This document shows, in pieces, positions 56,126 to 64,000 of a stretch of DNA of 64,000 nt. How positions within the stretch are numbered: position 1 is the stretch's first letter; each line of letters starts with the position of its first letter. The position numbers and the translations under genes are program-made. This stretch comes from Algoriphagus hitonicola (GTDB lineage: Bacteria > Bacteroidota > Bacteroidia > Cytophagales > Cyclobacteriaceae): contig NZ_FOPC01000014.1 in NCBI RefSeq assembly GCF_900113375.1, forward strand, positions 1-64,000. Direction: 5' to 3'. Under the pieces are notes generated by a model. It worked only from the letters and a program-made list of their open reading frames with translations. It was not told where the DNA came from and ran no database searches.

Positions 56126-57493
56126 TCAAAGCTTAAGCAGCAGCATGGCAATTCCAAAATAAACGGTCAACCCAAGGAGGTCATTGGTCGTGGTGATAAA
56201 TGGTCCAGAGGCAATGGCCGGATTGATCCCAAATCGATTTAAAACTAAAGGAGTAACCGTCCCCATAAAAGAGGCGAGCAGCACCACACAAAATAAAGCC
56301 ACGCCCACCGTCACTCCAAAAATCGGCTCAAAACCATATAAAAATACAACTACACCAAACACAAATGCCCCGAGAACTACCCCATTAATCAAGGCAATCA
56401 ACAATCCTTTGACAAATCGCTGTAGCGGAGTATCGTCAAAAACAGACTTTGAAGCCAACGATTGTACGATCAGAGATGATGCCTGAATCCCGACATTTCC
56501 TCCCGTCGCCGCCACCAAAGGAATAAACGATGCCAAGGCTAAATATTTATTTAATCCATCCTCGAAAAACCCGATAATCTTCGCTCCCATCAAACCTCCA
56601 ATCACACCGATCAAAAGCCATGGCAGTCGGGCTTTTGAAATCAAAAACACCGAATCGGACTCCTCAATATCACCCGAGATACCTGCCATAGCCTGAATAT
56701 CCTCCTCGGCCTCTTCCTGTACCACATCAAGGATATCATCGACTGTTATCCGTCCGACGAGTTTGTTTTTGGCATTGACCACCGGTACAGATTCCAAATC
56801 ATATTTTCGCATAATGGCAGCCACTTCTTCCTGATCCATAAAAGTGGGAACAGAAATCACATCCTCATCATAGATATCTTCGATTTTGGTGTTTTCCCCG
56901 GCAAGGATAATTTTCTTCAAAGAAACCCTCCCCAAGAGTTGCTGCCGGTTATTGACCACATAAATCGAATAAATCTTTTCGACATTTTCGGCCTGACGTC
57001 GAATCTCATTGATGGTTTGAATGATATTCCAGTTTTTATTGGCCCGGATAAATTCCTTAGCCATGATCCCACCGGCGGTGTCTTCCTCATAGCGAAGGAG
57101 GTCAAGAACCTGATCTGATTTTAATTTATCCTGAAAGTGGGAAATCACATCTTCCCGCTCCCGCTCACCGAGAAGCTTTAAAATATCTGCTCCATCATCA
57201 GAGTCCATCAACTCGATGTAAGAGGCTATTTCAGGCTCATCAAACTCCTTAAGTATCCGGAAAAGTGTATTGTCATCTAATTCGATCAGAATATCGGCTG
57301 CCATCTGACGATCTACCGCACGAAGCACATAGATAGACTCCTCCATCGACAATTCGTCCAGAATCGAGGCAATATCAGCGACATTGACACCATCAAAGGA
57401 CTCAACGATAAACTCCAAATCCTCGTTTTCTATCGCATAGCGGAGACTTTCGAGGTATTCTTTGGACAGTTCAAATTGCTTAATGATTTCCAC
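56126..57493 (-). CDS. mgtE: Magnesium transporter MgtE
   Basis: 455 residues. The N-terminal helical domain and two CBS domains (KIYSIYVVNNRQQLLGRVSLKKI; DLESVPVVNAKNKLVGRITVDDI) sense magnesium. The membrane pore has five helices with FIPLVAATGGNVGIQASSLIVQSLA and the GPFITTTNDLLGLTVYFGIAM end. Starts with GTG at 57493 because it overlaps the ksgA end by 14 bases and no other start exists for about 50 residues. Inner membrane. Confidence 0.93.
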   Translation of the reverse strand: MEIIKQFELSKEYLESLRYAIENEDLEFIVESFDGVNVADIASILDELSMEESIYVLRAVDRQMAADILIELDDNTLFRILKEFDEPEIASYIELMDSDDGADILKLLGEREREDVISHFQDKLKSDQVLDLLRYEEDTAGGIMAKEFIRANKNWNIIQTINEIRRQAENVEKIYSIYVVNNRQQLLGRVSLKKIILAGENTKIEDIYDEDVISVPTFMDQEEVAAIMRKYDLESVPVVNAKNKLVGRITVDDILDVVQEEAEEDIQAMAGISGDIEESDSVFLISKARLPWLLIGVIGGLMGAKIIGFFEDGLNKYLALASFIPLVAATGGNVGIQASSLIVQSLASKSVFDDTPLQRFVKGLLIALINGVVLGAFVFGVVVFLYGFEPIFGVTVGVALFCVVLLASFMGTVTPLVLNRFGINPAIASGPFITTTNDLLGLTVYFGIAMLLLKL

Positions 57494-58265
57494 GGGAAGC
57501 TTCGATTTGTTGGGTTAAAAAAACAAAATCCTCCACATCCAACTGCTCGGCTCTCAGGTCCAACATCGGATGGGTGTTGAGTTCTTCAGGCAGCTGAAAT
57601 GATTTCAGAGAATTTCTCAGAGTTTTCCTGCGGTTGCCAAACCCTCCTTTAACAACCTGAAAAAACAATCGTTCATTGCAGTCCAGCTTTTGAGTTTGGT
57701 TTCGTCTCAAACGAATCACTCCGGAATTGACTTTGGGTGGAGGGTTAAAGACCTCAGGAGGCACCGAAAACAAGTATTCGATATCATAGTATGCCTGCAG
57801 CAATACCGATAAAATTCCGTAATCCTTATTTCCTTTAGGAGAAGCTATTCGTTTAGCCACCTCTTTTTGAAGCATACAGACCACTTCGGTGACTTTTTGC
57901 CTTTCCTCCAATACCCTGAAGAAAATCTGGGTAGAAATATTGTAGGGGAAATTTCCAGCAATCGCATAGCGCTCCGGCAACTGTTCATCCAGGTTTTGCT
58001 TCAGGTAATCTCCCTCAATGATTCGACCAGAGAGTTGCGGATATTTTTTGTGTAAATATGAAATGGATTCCGAATCAATTTCGATTAGATGAAGATCCAT
58101 GGGCAATTTCAGCAAATAATCAGTCAGCACACCCATTCCCGGGCCGATCTCCAAAAGTTGATTAACTCCCAAATGTCCCTGAACAGATTGGGCTATTTGC
58201 TCAGCAATCCCCAAATCTGTCAAGAAATGTTGTCCTAGATGTTTTTTGGGTCTTACTTTTTCCAT
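57480..58265 (-). CDS. rsmA: 16S rRNA dimethyladenosine transferase KsgA/RsmA
   Basis: 261 residues from ATG 58265. Dimethylates two adjacent adenines near the 3' end of 16S rRNA. KKHLGQHFLTD at the N-terminus, LEIGPGMGVLTDYLL (motif I), IEIDSESISYL, AIAGNFPYNISTQI (catalytic NFPY, motif IV) and FNPPPKVNSGVIRL are complete. Head of the ksgA-mgtE-dehydrogenase operon. Confidence 0.95.
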   Translation of the reverse strand: MEKVRPKKHLGQHFLTDLGIAEQIAQSVQGHLGVNQLLEIGPGMGVLTDYLLKLPMDLHLIEIDSESISYLHKKYPQLSGRIIEGDYLKQNLDEQLPERYAIAGNFPYNISTQIFFRVLEERQKVTEVVCMLQKEVAKRIASPKGNKDYGILSVLLQAYYDIEYLFSVPPEVFNPPPKVNSGVIRLRRNQTQKLDCNERLFFQVVKGGFGNRRKTLRNSLKSFQLPEELNTHPMLDLRAEQLDVEDFVFLTQQIEASRGNH

Positions 58266-58371
58266 CAAATTGCTCTCGTAAAATTTTATAACTTGCAGCT
58301 AAATTAAGACAATATTCCTAAAGGATAGCAGGACGGTTTTCTTCCTGCTCTTTTCAAAATAAATCCACTTT

Positions 58372-59397
58372 ATGAGCGCAAAACTATCCAAGCCGATCAT
58401 AGGCATAAGTATAGGTGATATTAATGGAATCGGTGCTGAAGTCACCATGAAATCCCTGCTTGATAATCGAACCTATAAAAACTTCACGCCTTTGATTTAT
58501 GGCCATGGAAAAGCCATAAGCATTTACCGAAAAATGCTGGACATGGAGGACTTCAACTTTGTACAGATCAGAAATCTGGACGAAATCCAGCACAAGCGAA
58601 TCAATGTAATCAATGTCACGGAAGAATGCCCGGAAATCATCCCCGGCGTAGAAACCCAAGAATCCGGAAAAATGGCAATGGAAGCACTCAAAGTTGCCGT
58701 AGAGGATTTGAAAGAAAAAAGAATACAAGCCTTAGTAACTGCTCCTCTCAATAAAAACAACATCAACTCGGAGGATTTCAAATTTATAGGACACACCGAG
58801 TACATCACCGAATCAGTCGGAGCCAAAAATAGCTTGATGTTTCTGGTCGCTGAGCAATTGAGGGTAGGATTGGTCACAGGACATATGCCCATCAGTGAGG
58901 TAGCTAAAAATGTAACCAAAGAGGGAATTAAGGAAAAGTGTAATTTAATGCTGAAAAGTCTGAAGCAGGATTTTGGTATTGCAAAACCAAGAATAGCGAT
59001 TTTAGGATTAAATCCACATGCCGGAGAAGATGGACTCTTGGGTCAGGAAGAAATAGAAATCATCAAACCTGCTATCAATGAGCTGAAGGAGGAAAACAAA
59101 CTCGTTTTTGGTCCCTATCCTGCCGATGGGTTCTTTGGCATGATGCATCAGAGTAAATTTGACGGAGTCCTTGCCATGTATCACGATCAGGGCCTGATTC
59201 CTTTCAAATCCATCGCTTTCAGCAATGGGATTAACTTCACCGCTGGCTTGCCGGTAATCCGAACGTCACCGGATCATGGCACCGCTTACAATATAGCGGG
59301 AAAAAACCTGGCTGATGAAGGATCTATGCGAGCGGCTATCTTTTTGGCTGCCGATATCGTGGAAAAACACCAAGAAGCCTTGGAACTTTCGAACTAA
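58372..59397 (+). CDS. pdxA: 4-Hydroxythreonine-4-phosphate dehydrogenase
   Basis: 341 residues. NAD enzyme of pyridoxal-phosphate synthesis. GISIGDINGIGAEVTMKSL at the N-terminus, VTAPLNKNNIN, FIGHTEYITE, LGLNPHAGEDGLLG, and the metal and substrate site MYHDQGLIPFKSIAFSNGINFTAGLPVIRTSPDHGTA fit the family. Start ATG 58372. Its 3' end is 91 bases before the DUF177 gene. Confidence 0.94.
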   Translation: MSAKLSKPIIGISIGDINGIGAEVTMKSLLDNRTYKNFTPLIYGHGKAISIYRKMLDMEDFNFVQIRNLDEIQHKRINVINVTEECPEIIPGVETQESGKMAMEALKVAVEDLKEKRIQALVTAPLNKNNINSEDFKFIGHTEYITESVGAKNSLMFLVAEQLRVGLVTGHMPISEVAKNVTKEGIKEKCNLMLKSLKQDFGIAKPRIAILGLNPHAGEDGLLGQEEIEIIKPAINELKEENKLVFGPYPADGFFGMMHQSKFDGVLAMYHDQGLIPFKSIAFSNGINFTAGLPVIRTSPDHGTAYNIAGKNLADEGSMRAAIFLAADIVEKHQEALELSN

Positions 59398-59455
59398 TCC
59401 CAGCCATTGGCCAAATATAATTTCAGTAAGTATTTCAAAAAAACAAAATTATCCC

Positions 59456-59463
59456 TAATTTTG
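59456..59463 (+). promoter_or_regulatory. -7 box of the DUF177-rpmF unit
   Basis: TAATTTTG, exact match to TAnnTTTG, 26 bases before the DUF177 start. No clear -33 box. Confidence 0.4.
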
Positions 59464-59488
59464 CGGTCTTAAATCGAAAGGAGAAATC

Positions 59489-60046
59489 GTGAAATTCTTG
59501 AGAGGCTTTGATATTGAGGTAATTAAGTTTACAGAAGGCATTCATGAGATCGATTTTCAGATAGACGATGCTTTCTTGGGTCAGTTTGAGGAAAATGAAT
59601 TAGCCCAAAAAGGAAAATTGACCGCACGGGTCAAAATGAACAAAGGAGCCAATCTGATTGAGATGCAGTTTCACATTGAGGGAACCATCCGATTGACTTG
59701 CGATCGAAGTTTGGAGGAATTTGATTTCCCATTGGAAGTAGACGAAGAAATAATTTTCAAATACGGTCCAGAGGAAAAAGAGATCGATGAAAATATCATC
59801 ATGATCACACGGGATACACCAAAAGTGAATGTAGCCCAATTGATCTACGAATTTATCCTTTTGGCAATTCCCGCTAAAAAAATTCATCCCGATTACCAAA
59901 ACGAACTGGATGAATATGAGGACGCAGAAGGTATCTATATTTACATTGACTCCGAAGATTCAGAAAAGGAAGAAGATAAAACAGAAAATAACGATCCAGT
60001 GGATCCCCGATGGGAAAAGCTTAAAAATTTAAAAAAGAACGAATAA
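59489..60046 (+). CDS. DUF177 (YceD) protein
   Basis: 185 residues. GTG start at 59489, chosen because AAAGGAG (59476-59482) is a strong ribosome site six bases upstream. DUF177 core: IEGTIRLTCDRSLEEFDFPLEVDEEIIFKYGPEEKEID and INMARDTPKVN-like ITRDTPKVNVAQLIYEFILLAIPAKKIHP. In bacteria it lies with rpmF and lowers or aids 23S rRNA/L32 assembly. Here rpmF follows 18 bases later. Acidic C-terminal tail (DSEDSEKEEDKTEN). Confidence 0.85.
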   Translation: MKFLRGFDIEVIKFTEGIHEIDFQIDDAFLGQFEENELAQKGKLTARVKMNKGANLIEMQFHIEGTIRLTCDRSLEEFDFPLEVDEEIIFKYGPEEKEIDENIIMITRDTPKVNVAQLIYEFILLAIPAKKIHPDYQNELDEYEDAEGIYIYIDSEDSEKEEDKTENNDPVDPRWEKLKNLKKNE

Positions 60047-60064
60047 TCATAAACCACGCATAAA

Positions 60065-60256
60065 ATGGCACATCCTAAACGAAAAATTTCGAAAACCAGA
60101 AGAGATAAAAGAAGAACTCATTATAAATTAGAGGCTCCTGGATTGGCAAAATGCCCAACTACTGGCGAAATGCACTTACCGCATAGAGCTTTCTGGCTTG
60201 ACGGAAAATTGTATTACAAAGGACAAGTAATTATCGAAAAAGAGGTTTTAGCTTAA
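60065..60256 (+). CDS. rpmF: 50S ribosomal protein L32
   Basis: 63 residues. [42 protein letters not shown] is the standard L32 pattern. One cysteine is left of the usual zinc pair, which is normal for Bacteroidota. Second gene of the DUF177-rpmF unit; a terminator follows. Confidence 0.95.
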   Translation: MAHPKRKISKTRRDKRRTHYKLEAPGLAKCPTTGEMHLPHRAFWLDGKLYYKGQVIIEKEVLA

Positions 60257-60275
60257 ACCCTTTCAAATCATCTCA

Positions 60276-60308
60276 AAAATCCATCTCCAAAAAGGGATGG
60301 ATTTTTTA
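60276..60308 (+). terminator. Terminator after rpmF
   Basis: AAAATCCATC / GATGGATTTT, 10-bp stem, 10-base loop, followed by TTTTATTT. Confidence 0.85.
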
Positions 60309-60365
60309 TTTGAGTAATACAAAAGTTTTATTCACAGAGAGTTGGCCGAGGTATGATTGATTTAT

Positions 60366-60397
60366 TTTGGTGGTAAGGCGCATTTGTAATATTTTTG
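60366..60397 (+). promoter_or_regulatory. fabH promoter, Bacteroidota type
   Basis: TTTG (60366-60369), 20-base spacer, TATTTTTG (60390-60397); both boxes are exact. The leader to the fabH ATG is about 68 bases and contains CCTCCCTGCGGGGACC. Confidence 0.65.
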
Positions 60398-60471
60398 ACC
60401 TCCCTGCGGGGACCTATCAACCTAAAAAAATCAAAAATCAGTCTTCTGCTTTTTGAAATAACCCAAACAGA

Positions 60472-61470
60472 ATGAACGATATCAAAGCGATGATCACAGG
60501 TATTCAAGGCTATGTGCCAGAATATCGGTTGACCAACAAAGAGCTTGAAAAGCTGGTAGAGACTAATGACGAGTGGATTACATCCCGAACCGGCATCAAA
60601 GAACGAAGAATCCTCAAAGGTGAAAACCAGGGAACTTCCGTCCTGGGAGCTGCTGCCGTTAAAGGACTTTTGGAGAAGACAGGAACGGATCCAATGGATA
60701 TCGAGCTGATCATTTGTGCTACGGTAACTCCCGATATGCCATTTCCAGCTACTGCCAATGTTATTGCGGATAAAGTTGGCGCCAAGAAAAGTTACAGCTT
60801 TGATGTCGCTGCGGCATGTTCCGGTTTTTTATATGCCTTACAATTAGGCGCGCAGTTTATCCAGACGGGTACCCACAAAAAAGTCGTGGTCGTAGGCGCA
60901 GATAAAATGTCTTCGATCGTGGATTATCAGGATCGAACTACCTGCATCTTATTTGGCGATGGAGCAGGAGCAGTACTTTTAGAGCCCACTACCGATGAAT
61001 TCGGAATCCGAGACGCCATCTTGAAATCAGACGGGTCCGGTGAGCCCTACCTTCACATGAAAGCCGGAGGAAGCCGTCGTCCAGCCACTCACGAAACTGT
61101 GGAAGCAAGAGAACATTTTGCCTATCAGGAAGGATCCACCGTTTTTAAATTTGCCGTGACCAACATGGCTGATGTAAGTGCCGAAGTCATGGAAAGAAAC
61201 GGATTAAGCGGAGATGACGTCGCTTGGCTTGTGCCTCATCAGGCAAACAAACGGATCATAGATGCCACAGCAAACAGAATGGGTGTAGGTCCTGAAAAAG
61301 TGATGATGAATATCGAACGCTATGGCAACACCACCGCCGCGACGATTCCACTCTGTCTTTGGGATTATGAGAGCCAATTGAAAAAAGGTGACAACCTCAT
61401 TTTGGCAGCATTCGGAGGAGGGTTTACCTGGGGAGCCATTTATGTGAAATGGGCCTACGATCCGAAATAA
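60472..61470 (+). CDS. fabH: Beta-ketoacyl-ACP synthase III
   Basis: 332 residues. Starts fatty acid synthesis by condensing acetyl-CoA with malonyl-ACP. Catalytic Cys in [15 protein letters not shown], His in [13 protein letters not shown] and Asn in [17 protein letters not shown]-terminal [20 protein letters not shown] and [12 protein letters not shown] fit. First gene of fabH-efp-accB-accC. plsX, which often precedes fabH in other phyla, is absent here. Confidence 0.95.
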   Translation: MNDIKAMITGIQGYVPEYRLTNKELEKLVETNDEWITSRTGIKERRILKGENQGTSVLGAAAVKGLLEKTGTDPMDIELIICATVTPDMPFPATANVIADKVGAKKSYSFDVAAACSGFLYALQLGAQFIQTGTHKKVVVVGADKMSSIVDYQDRTTCILFGDGAGAVLLEPTTDEFGIRDAILKSDGSGEPYLHMKAGGSRRPATHETVEAREHFAYQEGSTVFKFAVTNMADVSAEVMERNGLSGDDVAWLVPHQANKRIIDATANRMGVGPEKVMMNIERYGNTTAATIPLCLWDYESQLKKGDNLILAAFGGGFTWGAIYVKWAYDPK

Positions 61471-61497
61471 AAAGATATAAATAAACTCAACTATAAA

Positions 61498-62061
61498 ATG
61501 GCAAGTACCGCAGATTTTAAAAATGGACTTTGTCTTGAAATGAACAATGACATTTGGAGCATTGTCGAGTTTCAACACGTGAAGCCAGGAAAAGGAGCTG
61601 CTTTTGTTCGGACAAAATTTAAAAGTCTTACTACAGGAAAAACCTTGGACAAGACCTTTAATGCCGGAGAAAAAGTGACTACCGCACGTGTGGAAAAAAG
61701 ACCACATCAGTATCTCTACGCGGATGATATGGGATACAATTTCATGGACACCAATAACTTCGAGCAAATCGTGATCGAAGAAAAATTGATTCCCCGCCCT
61801 GACCTATTGAAAGAAGGACAGCTTTGCGAGATTTTGATTCATGATGAGACTGAGACTCCACTCTCTGTGGAGTTACCTCCTTTTGTGGAATTGATGATCA
61901 CCTATACCGAACCTGGAATCAAAGGAGACACTGCTACCAACGCCCTAAAACCCGCTACGCTGGAAACCGGTGCGACAGTAATGGTTCCTTTATTTGTCGA
62001 GCAGGATACCCTGATCAAGGTAGATACCCGTGACGGATCGTATTCCGAAAGAGTAAAATAA
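61498..62061 (+). CDS. efp: Translation elongation factor P
   Basis: 187 residues, three beta-barrel domains. Tip loop [21 protein letters not shown] carries the lysine that is modified in many bacteria (K34 in E. coli numbering by pattern). [22 protein letters not shown] start and the C-terminal [24 protein letters not shown] fit. Rescues ribosomes at polyproline. Sits 27 bases after fabH in the same unit. Confidence 0.95.
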   Translation: MASTADFKNGLCLEMNNDIWSIVEFQHVKPGKGAAFVRTKFKSLTTGKTLDKTFNAGEKVTTARVEKRPHQYLYADDMGYNFMDTNNFEQIVIEEKLIPRPDLLKEGQLCEILIHDETETPLSVELPPFVELMITYTEPGIKGDTATNALKPATLETGATVMVPLFVEQDTLIKVDTRDGSYSERVK

Positions 62062-62065
62062 TAGT

Positions 62066-62101
62066 TAAAGCTGTGTGATTTTTGTAAATTATACAGCTTT
62101 A
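62066..62101 (+). terminator. Hairpin between efp and accB
   Basis: TAAAGCTGT / ACAGCTTTA, 9-bp stem with an 18-base loop, followed by GTGTTTTAG. Weak terminator or processing site; accB starts 24 bases later. Confidence 0.4.
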
Positions 62102-62125
62102 GTGTTTTAGTCCCAAATCAGCCAT

Positions 62126-62629
62126 ATGGCAGTCAAAAAAAAGAACCTTATGAAAGCAAAAGAAATTCAGGAATTGATCGATTATATCTCAAATTCCGGT
62201 TTGGCAGAAGTTAAAATTAAGACCGACGAATTTGAACTTTCTATTAAAAAATATGCAGAATCATCCGCTGTGCGTATGGTAGAAGCTGCTCCCACTCCTG
62301 CACCGAGCCCTGCTCCCGCTGGAGAAGCGGCACCGGCTCCTAAATCTGCGGCACCAGTTGAAGCACCTGCTCCTTCCAGTTCTAATTTGGTCGAGATTAA
62401 ATCTCCGATGATTGGCACTTTTTATCTTACCGCTAACCCAGATGCAGATCCTTTTGTCAATATTGGCGACACGATCAAGGCTGGACAGACCGTTTGCATC
62501 ATTGAGGCGATGAAGCTTTTCAATGAAATCGAATCTGAAATTTCCGGTAAAATTGTGAAAGTGCTTGTATCTAATGCCACGCCTGTAGAATATGATCAAC
62601 CTTTATTCTTGGTTGATCCAGCAGGATGA
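62126..62629 (+). CDS. accB: Biotin carboxyl carrier protein (AccB)
   Basis: 167 residues. An N-terminal domain and an Ala/Pro-rich linker ([18 protein letters not shown]) lead to the biotinyl domain with the biotin lysine in [15 protein letters not shown]. Carries the carboxyl group between AccC and AccA/AccD. Stop TGA overlaps the accC start (ATGA), so the pair is coupled. Confidence 0.95.
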   Translation: MAVKKKNLMKAKEIQELIDYISNSGLAEVKIKTDEFELSIKKYAESSAVRMVEAAPTPAPSPAPAGEAAPAPKSAAPVEAPAPSSSNLVEIKSPMIGTFYLTANPDADPFVNIGDTIKAGQTVCIIEAMKLFNEIESEISGKIVKVLVSNATPVEYDQPLFLVDPAG

Positions 62630-64000
62630 GTCTGAAATCAAATCATTACGCTGTGTTTAAAAAAATACTAATAGCCAACCGGGGAGAAATCGCACTGAGG
62701 GTCATCCGCACCTGTAAGGAAATGGGGATCAAAACTGTAGCCGTTTATTCCACCGCAGATAAAGATAGCCTTCATGTTCGGTTTGCCGATGAGGCAGTTT
62801 GCATTGGTCCTGCACCCAGCAAGGAGTCCTACCTGAATATTCCTAGAATCATCGCTGCTGCCGAAATCACCAACGCTGACGCTATTCATCCAGGATATGG
62901 TTTCCTATCGGAAAATGCAGAATTCTCCAGAATCTGTGACGAATACGGAATAAAATTCATCGGAGCTTCTCCTGAAATGATTGCCAAAATGGGTGACAAG
63001 GCGACAGCCAAAGCAACCATGAAAGCAGCAGGTGTTCCAACCATTCCTGGATCAGAAGGACTTATCGAATCTATTGAGGAAGGAATGAAATTAGCCAACG
63101 AAATGGGCTATCCCGTGATCTTGAAAGCAACCGCAGGAGGTGGTGGAAAAGGAATGCGAATCGTCAAAGAAGATAAGGATTTCAAAAAAGCTTGGGATGA
63201 TGCCAAAATGGAATCTGGTGCCGCATTCGGCAATGATGGACTTTATTTGGAAAAATTCGTAGAAGAACCCAGACATATCGAAATACAGATCGTCGGGGAT
63301 TCCAATGGCAAAGCTTGTCATCTTTCCGAGCGGGATTGCTCGATTCAGCGTCGCCATCAAAAACTCGTCGAGGAAACCCCCTCTCCATTTATCACGGACG
63401 AGCTCCGGGAAGCCATGGGAAAAGCGGCCATCAAAGGAGCCGAAGCCATTGGCTATGAAGGAGCGGGAACAATCGAATTTTTGGTTGATAAAGACCGAAA
63501 CTTCTACTTTATGGAGATGAATACCCGAATTCAGGTAGAGCATCCCATCACTGAGGAAGTGACCGATTTTGACCTTATCAAAGAACAAATCAAAGTAGCT
63601 GCAGGAGAAAAAATCAGCGGTAGAAATTACTTTCCAAAACTGTTTGCGATGGAGTGTAGAATCAATGCCGAAGATCCTGCCAATGGTTTCCGACCTAGCC
63701 CAGGAAGAATCAACAACCTGCACATTCCGGGAGGAAGAGGCGTTCGTGTAGATTCCCATGTTTATGCAGGCTACGTGATTCCACCCAACTATGACTCTAT
63801 GATCGCCAAGCTCATTGTTAGCGGACAGTCACGGGAGGAAGTCATCGTGAGAATGAAGCGTGCTTTAGAGGAATTTGTGATTGATGGAATCAAAACTACT
63901 ATTCCATTCCATATTGCGCTTATGGAGGATGAGCAGTTCAAAGCAGGAAACTTTACAACTAAATTTCTTGAAACATTTGACTTCTCCTTGGTCAAAAAGT
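62626..64000 (+). CDS. accC: Biotin carboxylase (AccC), cut by window end
   Basis: Partial, about 458 codons to base 64000 with no stop. ATG at 62626 overlaps the accB stop; GTG at 62653 is the alternative, giving [23 protein letters not shown]-grasp motifs [37 protein letters not shown] and [27 protein letters not shown] are complete, as is [18 protein letters not shown]. Carboxylates biotin on AccB, using bicarbonate and ATP. Confidence 0.94.
   Translation, partial: MSLKSNHYAVFKKILIANRGEIALRVIRTCKEMGIKTVAVYSTADKDSLHVRFADEAVCIGPAPSKESYLNIPRIIAAAEITNADAIHPGYGFLSENAEFSRICDEYGIKFIGASPEMIAKMGDKATAKATMKAAGVPTIPGSEGLIESIEEGMKLANEMGYPVILKATAGGGGKGMRIVKEDKDFKKAWDDAKMESGAAFGNDGLYLEKFVEEPRHIEIQIVGDSNGKACHLSERDCSIQRRHQKLVEETPSPFITDELREAMGKAAIKGAEAIGYEGAGTIEFLVDKDRNFYFMEMNTRIQVEHPITEEVTDFDLIKEQIKVAAGEKISGRNYFPKLFAMECRINAEDPANGFRPSPGRINNLHIPGGRGVRVDSHVYAGYVIPPNYDSMIAKLIVSGQSREEVIVRMKRALEEFVIDGIKTTIPFHIALMEDEQFKAGNFTTKFLETFDFSLVKK

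Noticed and set aside
61204..61767. A 187-residue minus-strand frame
   Set aside because: Antisense to fabH and efp, both well conserved.

Overview
The window looks like a chromosomal segment of an aquatic Bacteroidota bacterium, most likely order Cytophagales, family Cyclobacteriaceae (Algoriphagus-like). The evidence is type IX secretion (CHU_C/type B) C-termini, SprB-type repeats, a DUF3078 outer-membrane protein, split glycine-lipid acyltransferases, a pdxA-DUF177-rpmF-fabH-efp-accB-accC lipid/translation cluster, promoters of the Bacteroidota TTTG/TAnnTTTG type, and a proteorhodopsin with its own retinal genes. The genus is inference; no database was searched.

Layout. 1-2.3 kb: the end of an IS66 element whose transposase is broken by a ~20-bp palindrome, abutting a BRO/Fic gene that has lost its 5' end. 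2.5-9.2 kb (minus strand): acyl-CoA ligase, acyl-CoA dehydrogenase, a small exported protein, a thioesterase and the pncB-pncA NAD-salvage pair. 9.2-11.8 kb: a repeat-bearing intergenic region, an acidic lipoprotein and a toxin-antitoxin-like pair whose GNAT-like partner is frameshifted. 11.8-23.5 kb: housekeeping genes (DMT transporter, peroxiredoxin, LolD-like ATPase, sucC, tRNA-Arg, DUF3078, DUF202-SLC13 pair, ppk1, gyrB).

23.8-26.7 kb: a phototrophy operon of proteorhodopsin (DTE motif, probably green-absorbing, with a glycine where carotenoid-antenna rhodopsins have their opening), lycopene cyclase crtY and the retinal-forming dioxygenase blh. A hairpin lies between rhodopsin and crtY. 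Facing it on the minus strand is a glsA/glsB-like amino-lipid operon with a CoA-binding protein.

29-38.8 kb: short-chain dehydrogenase, methyltransferase, class III aminotransferase, penicillin-acylase family hydrolase, msrB, an overlapping operon of MBL hydrolase, patatin and PlsC-like acyltransferase, and accA. 38.9-39.7 kb is the most unusual stretch: two tandem 82-bp tRNA-Asp-like copies whose anticodon arm is replaced by a palindrome, a normal tRNA-Asp, a small GIY-YIG endonuclease gene, and a further tRNA-Asp-like remnant with three copies of the same palindrome. The IS66 gene at the start of the window is broken by a near-identical palindrome.

39.8-64 kb: gamma-glutamyltransferase, galE, two paralogous ~1,040-residue secreted IgGFc-binding/PKD/SprB proteins, an ABC-F ATPase, a Na+/solute symporter, RlmI-like methyltransferase, HIT protein, greA, a ksgA-mgtE-2-hydroxyacid dehydrogenase operon, pdxA, DUF177, rpmF, fabH, efp, accB and accC (cut by the window end). 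The fatty-acid genes accA, accB, accC and fabH, the acyltransferases and the amino-lipid genes make membrane lipid synthesis the main recurrent theme outside the phototrophy operon.
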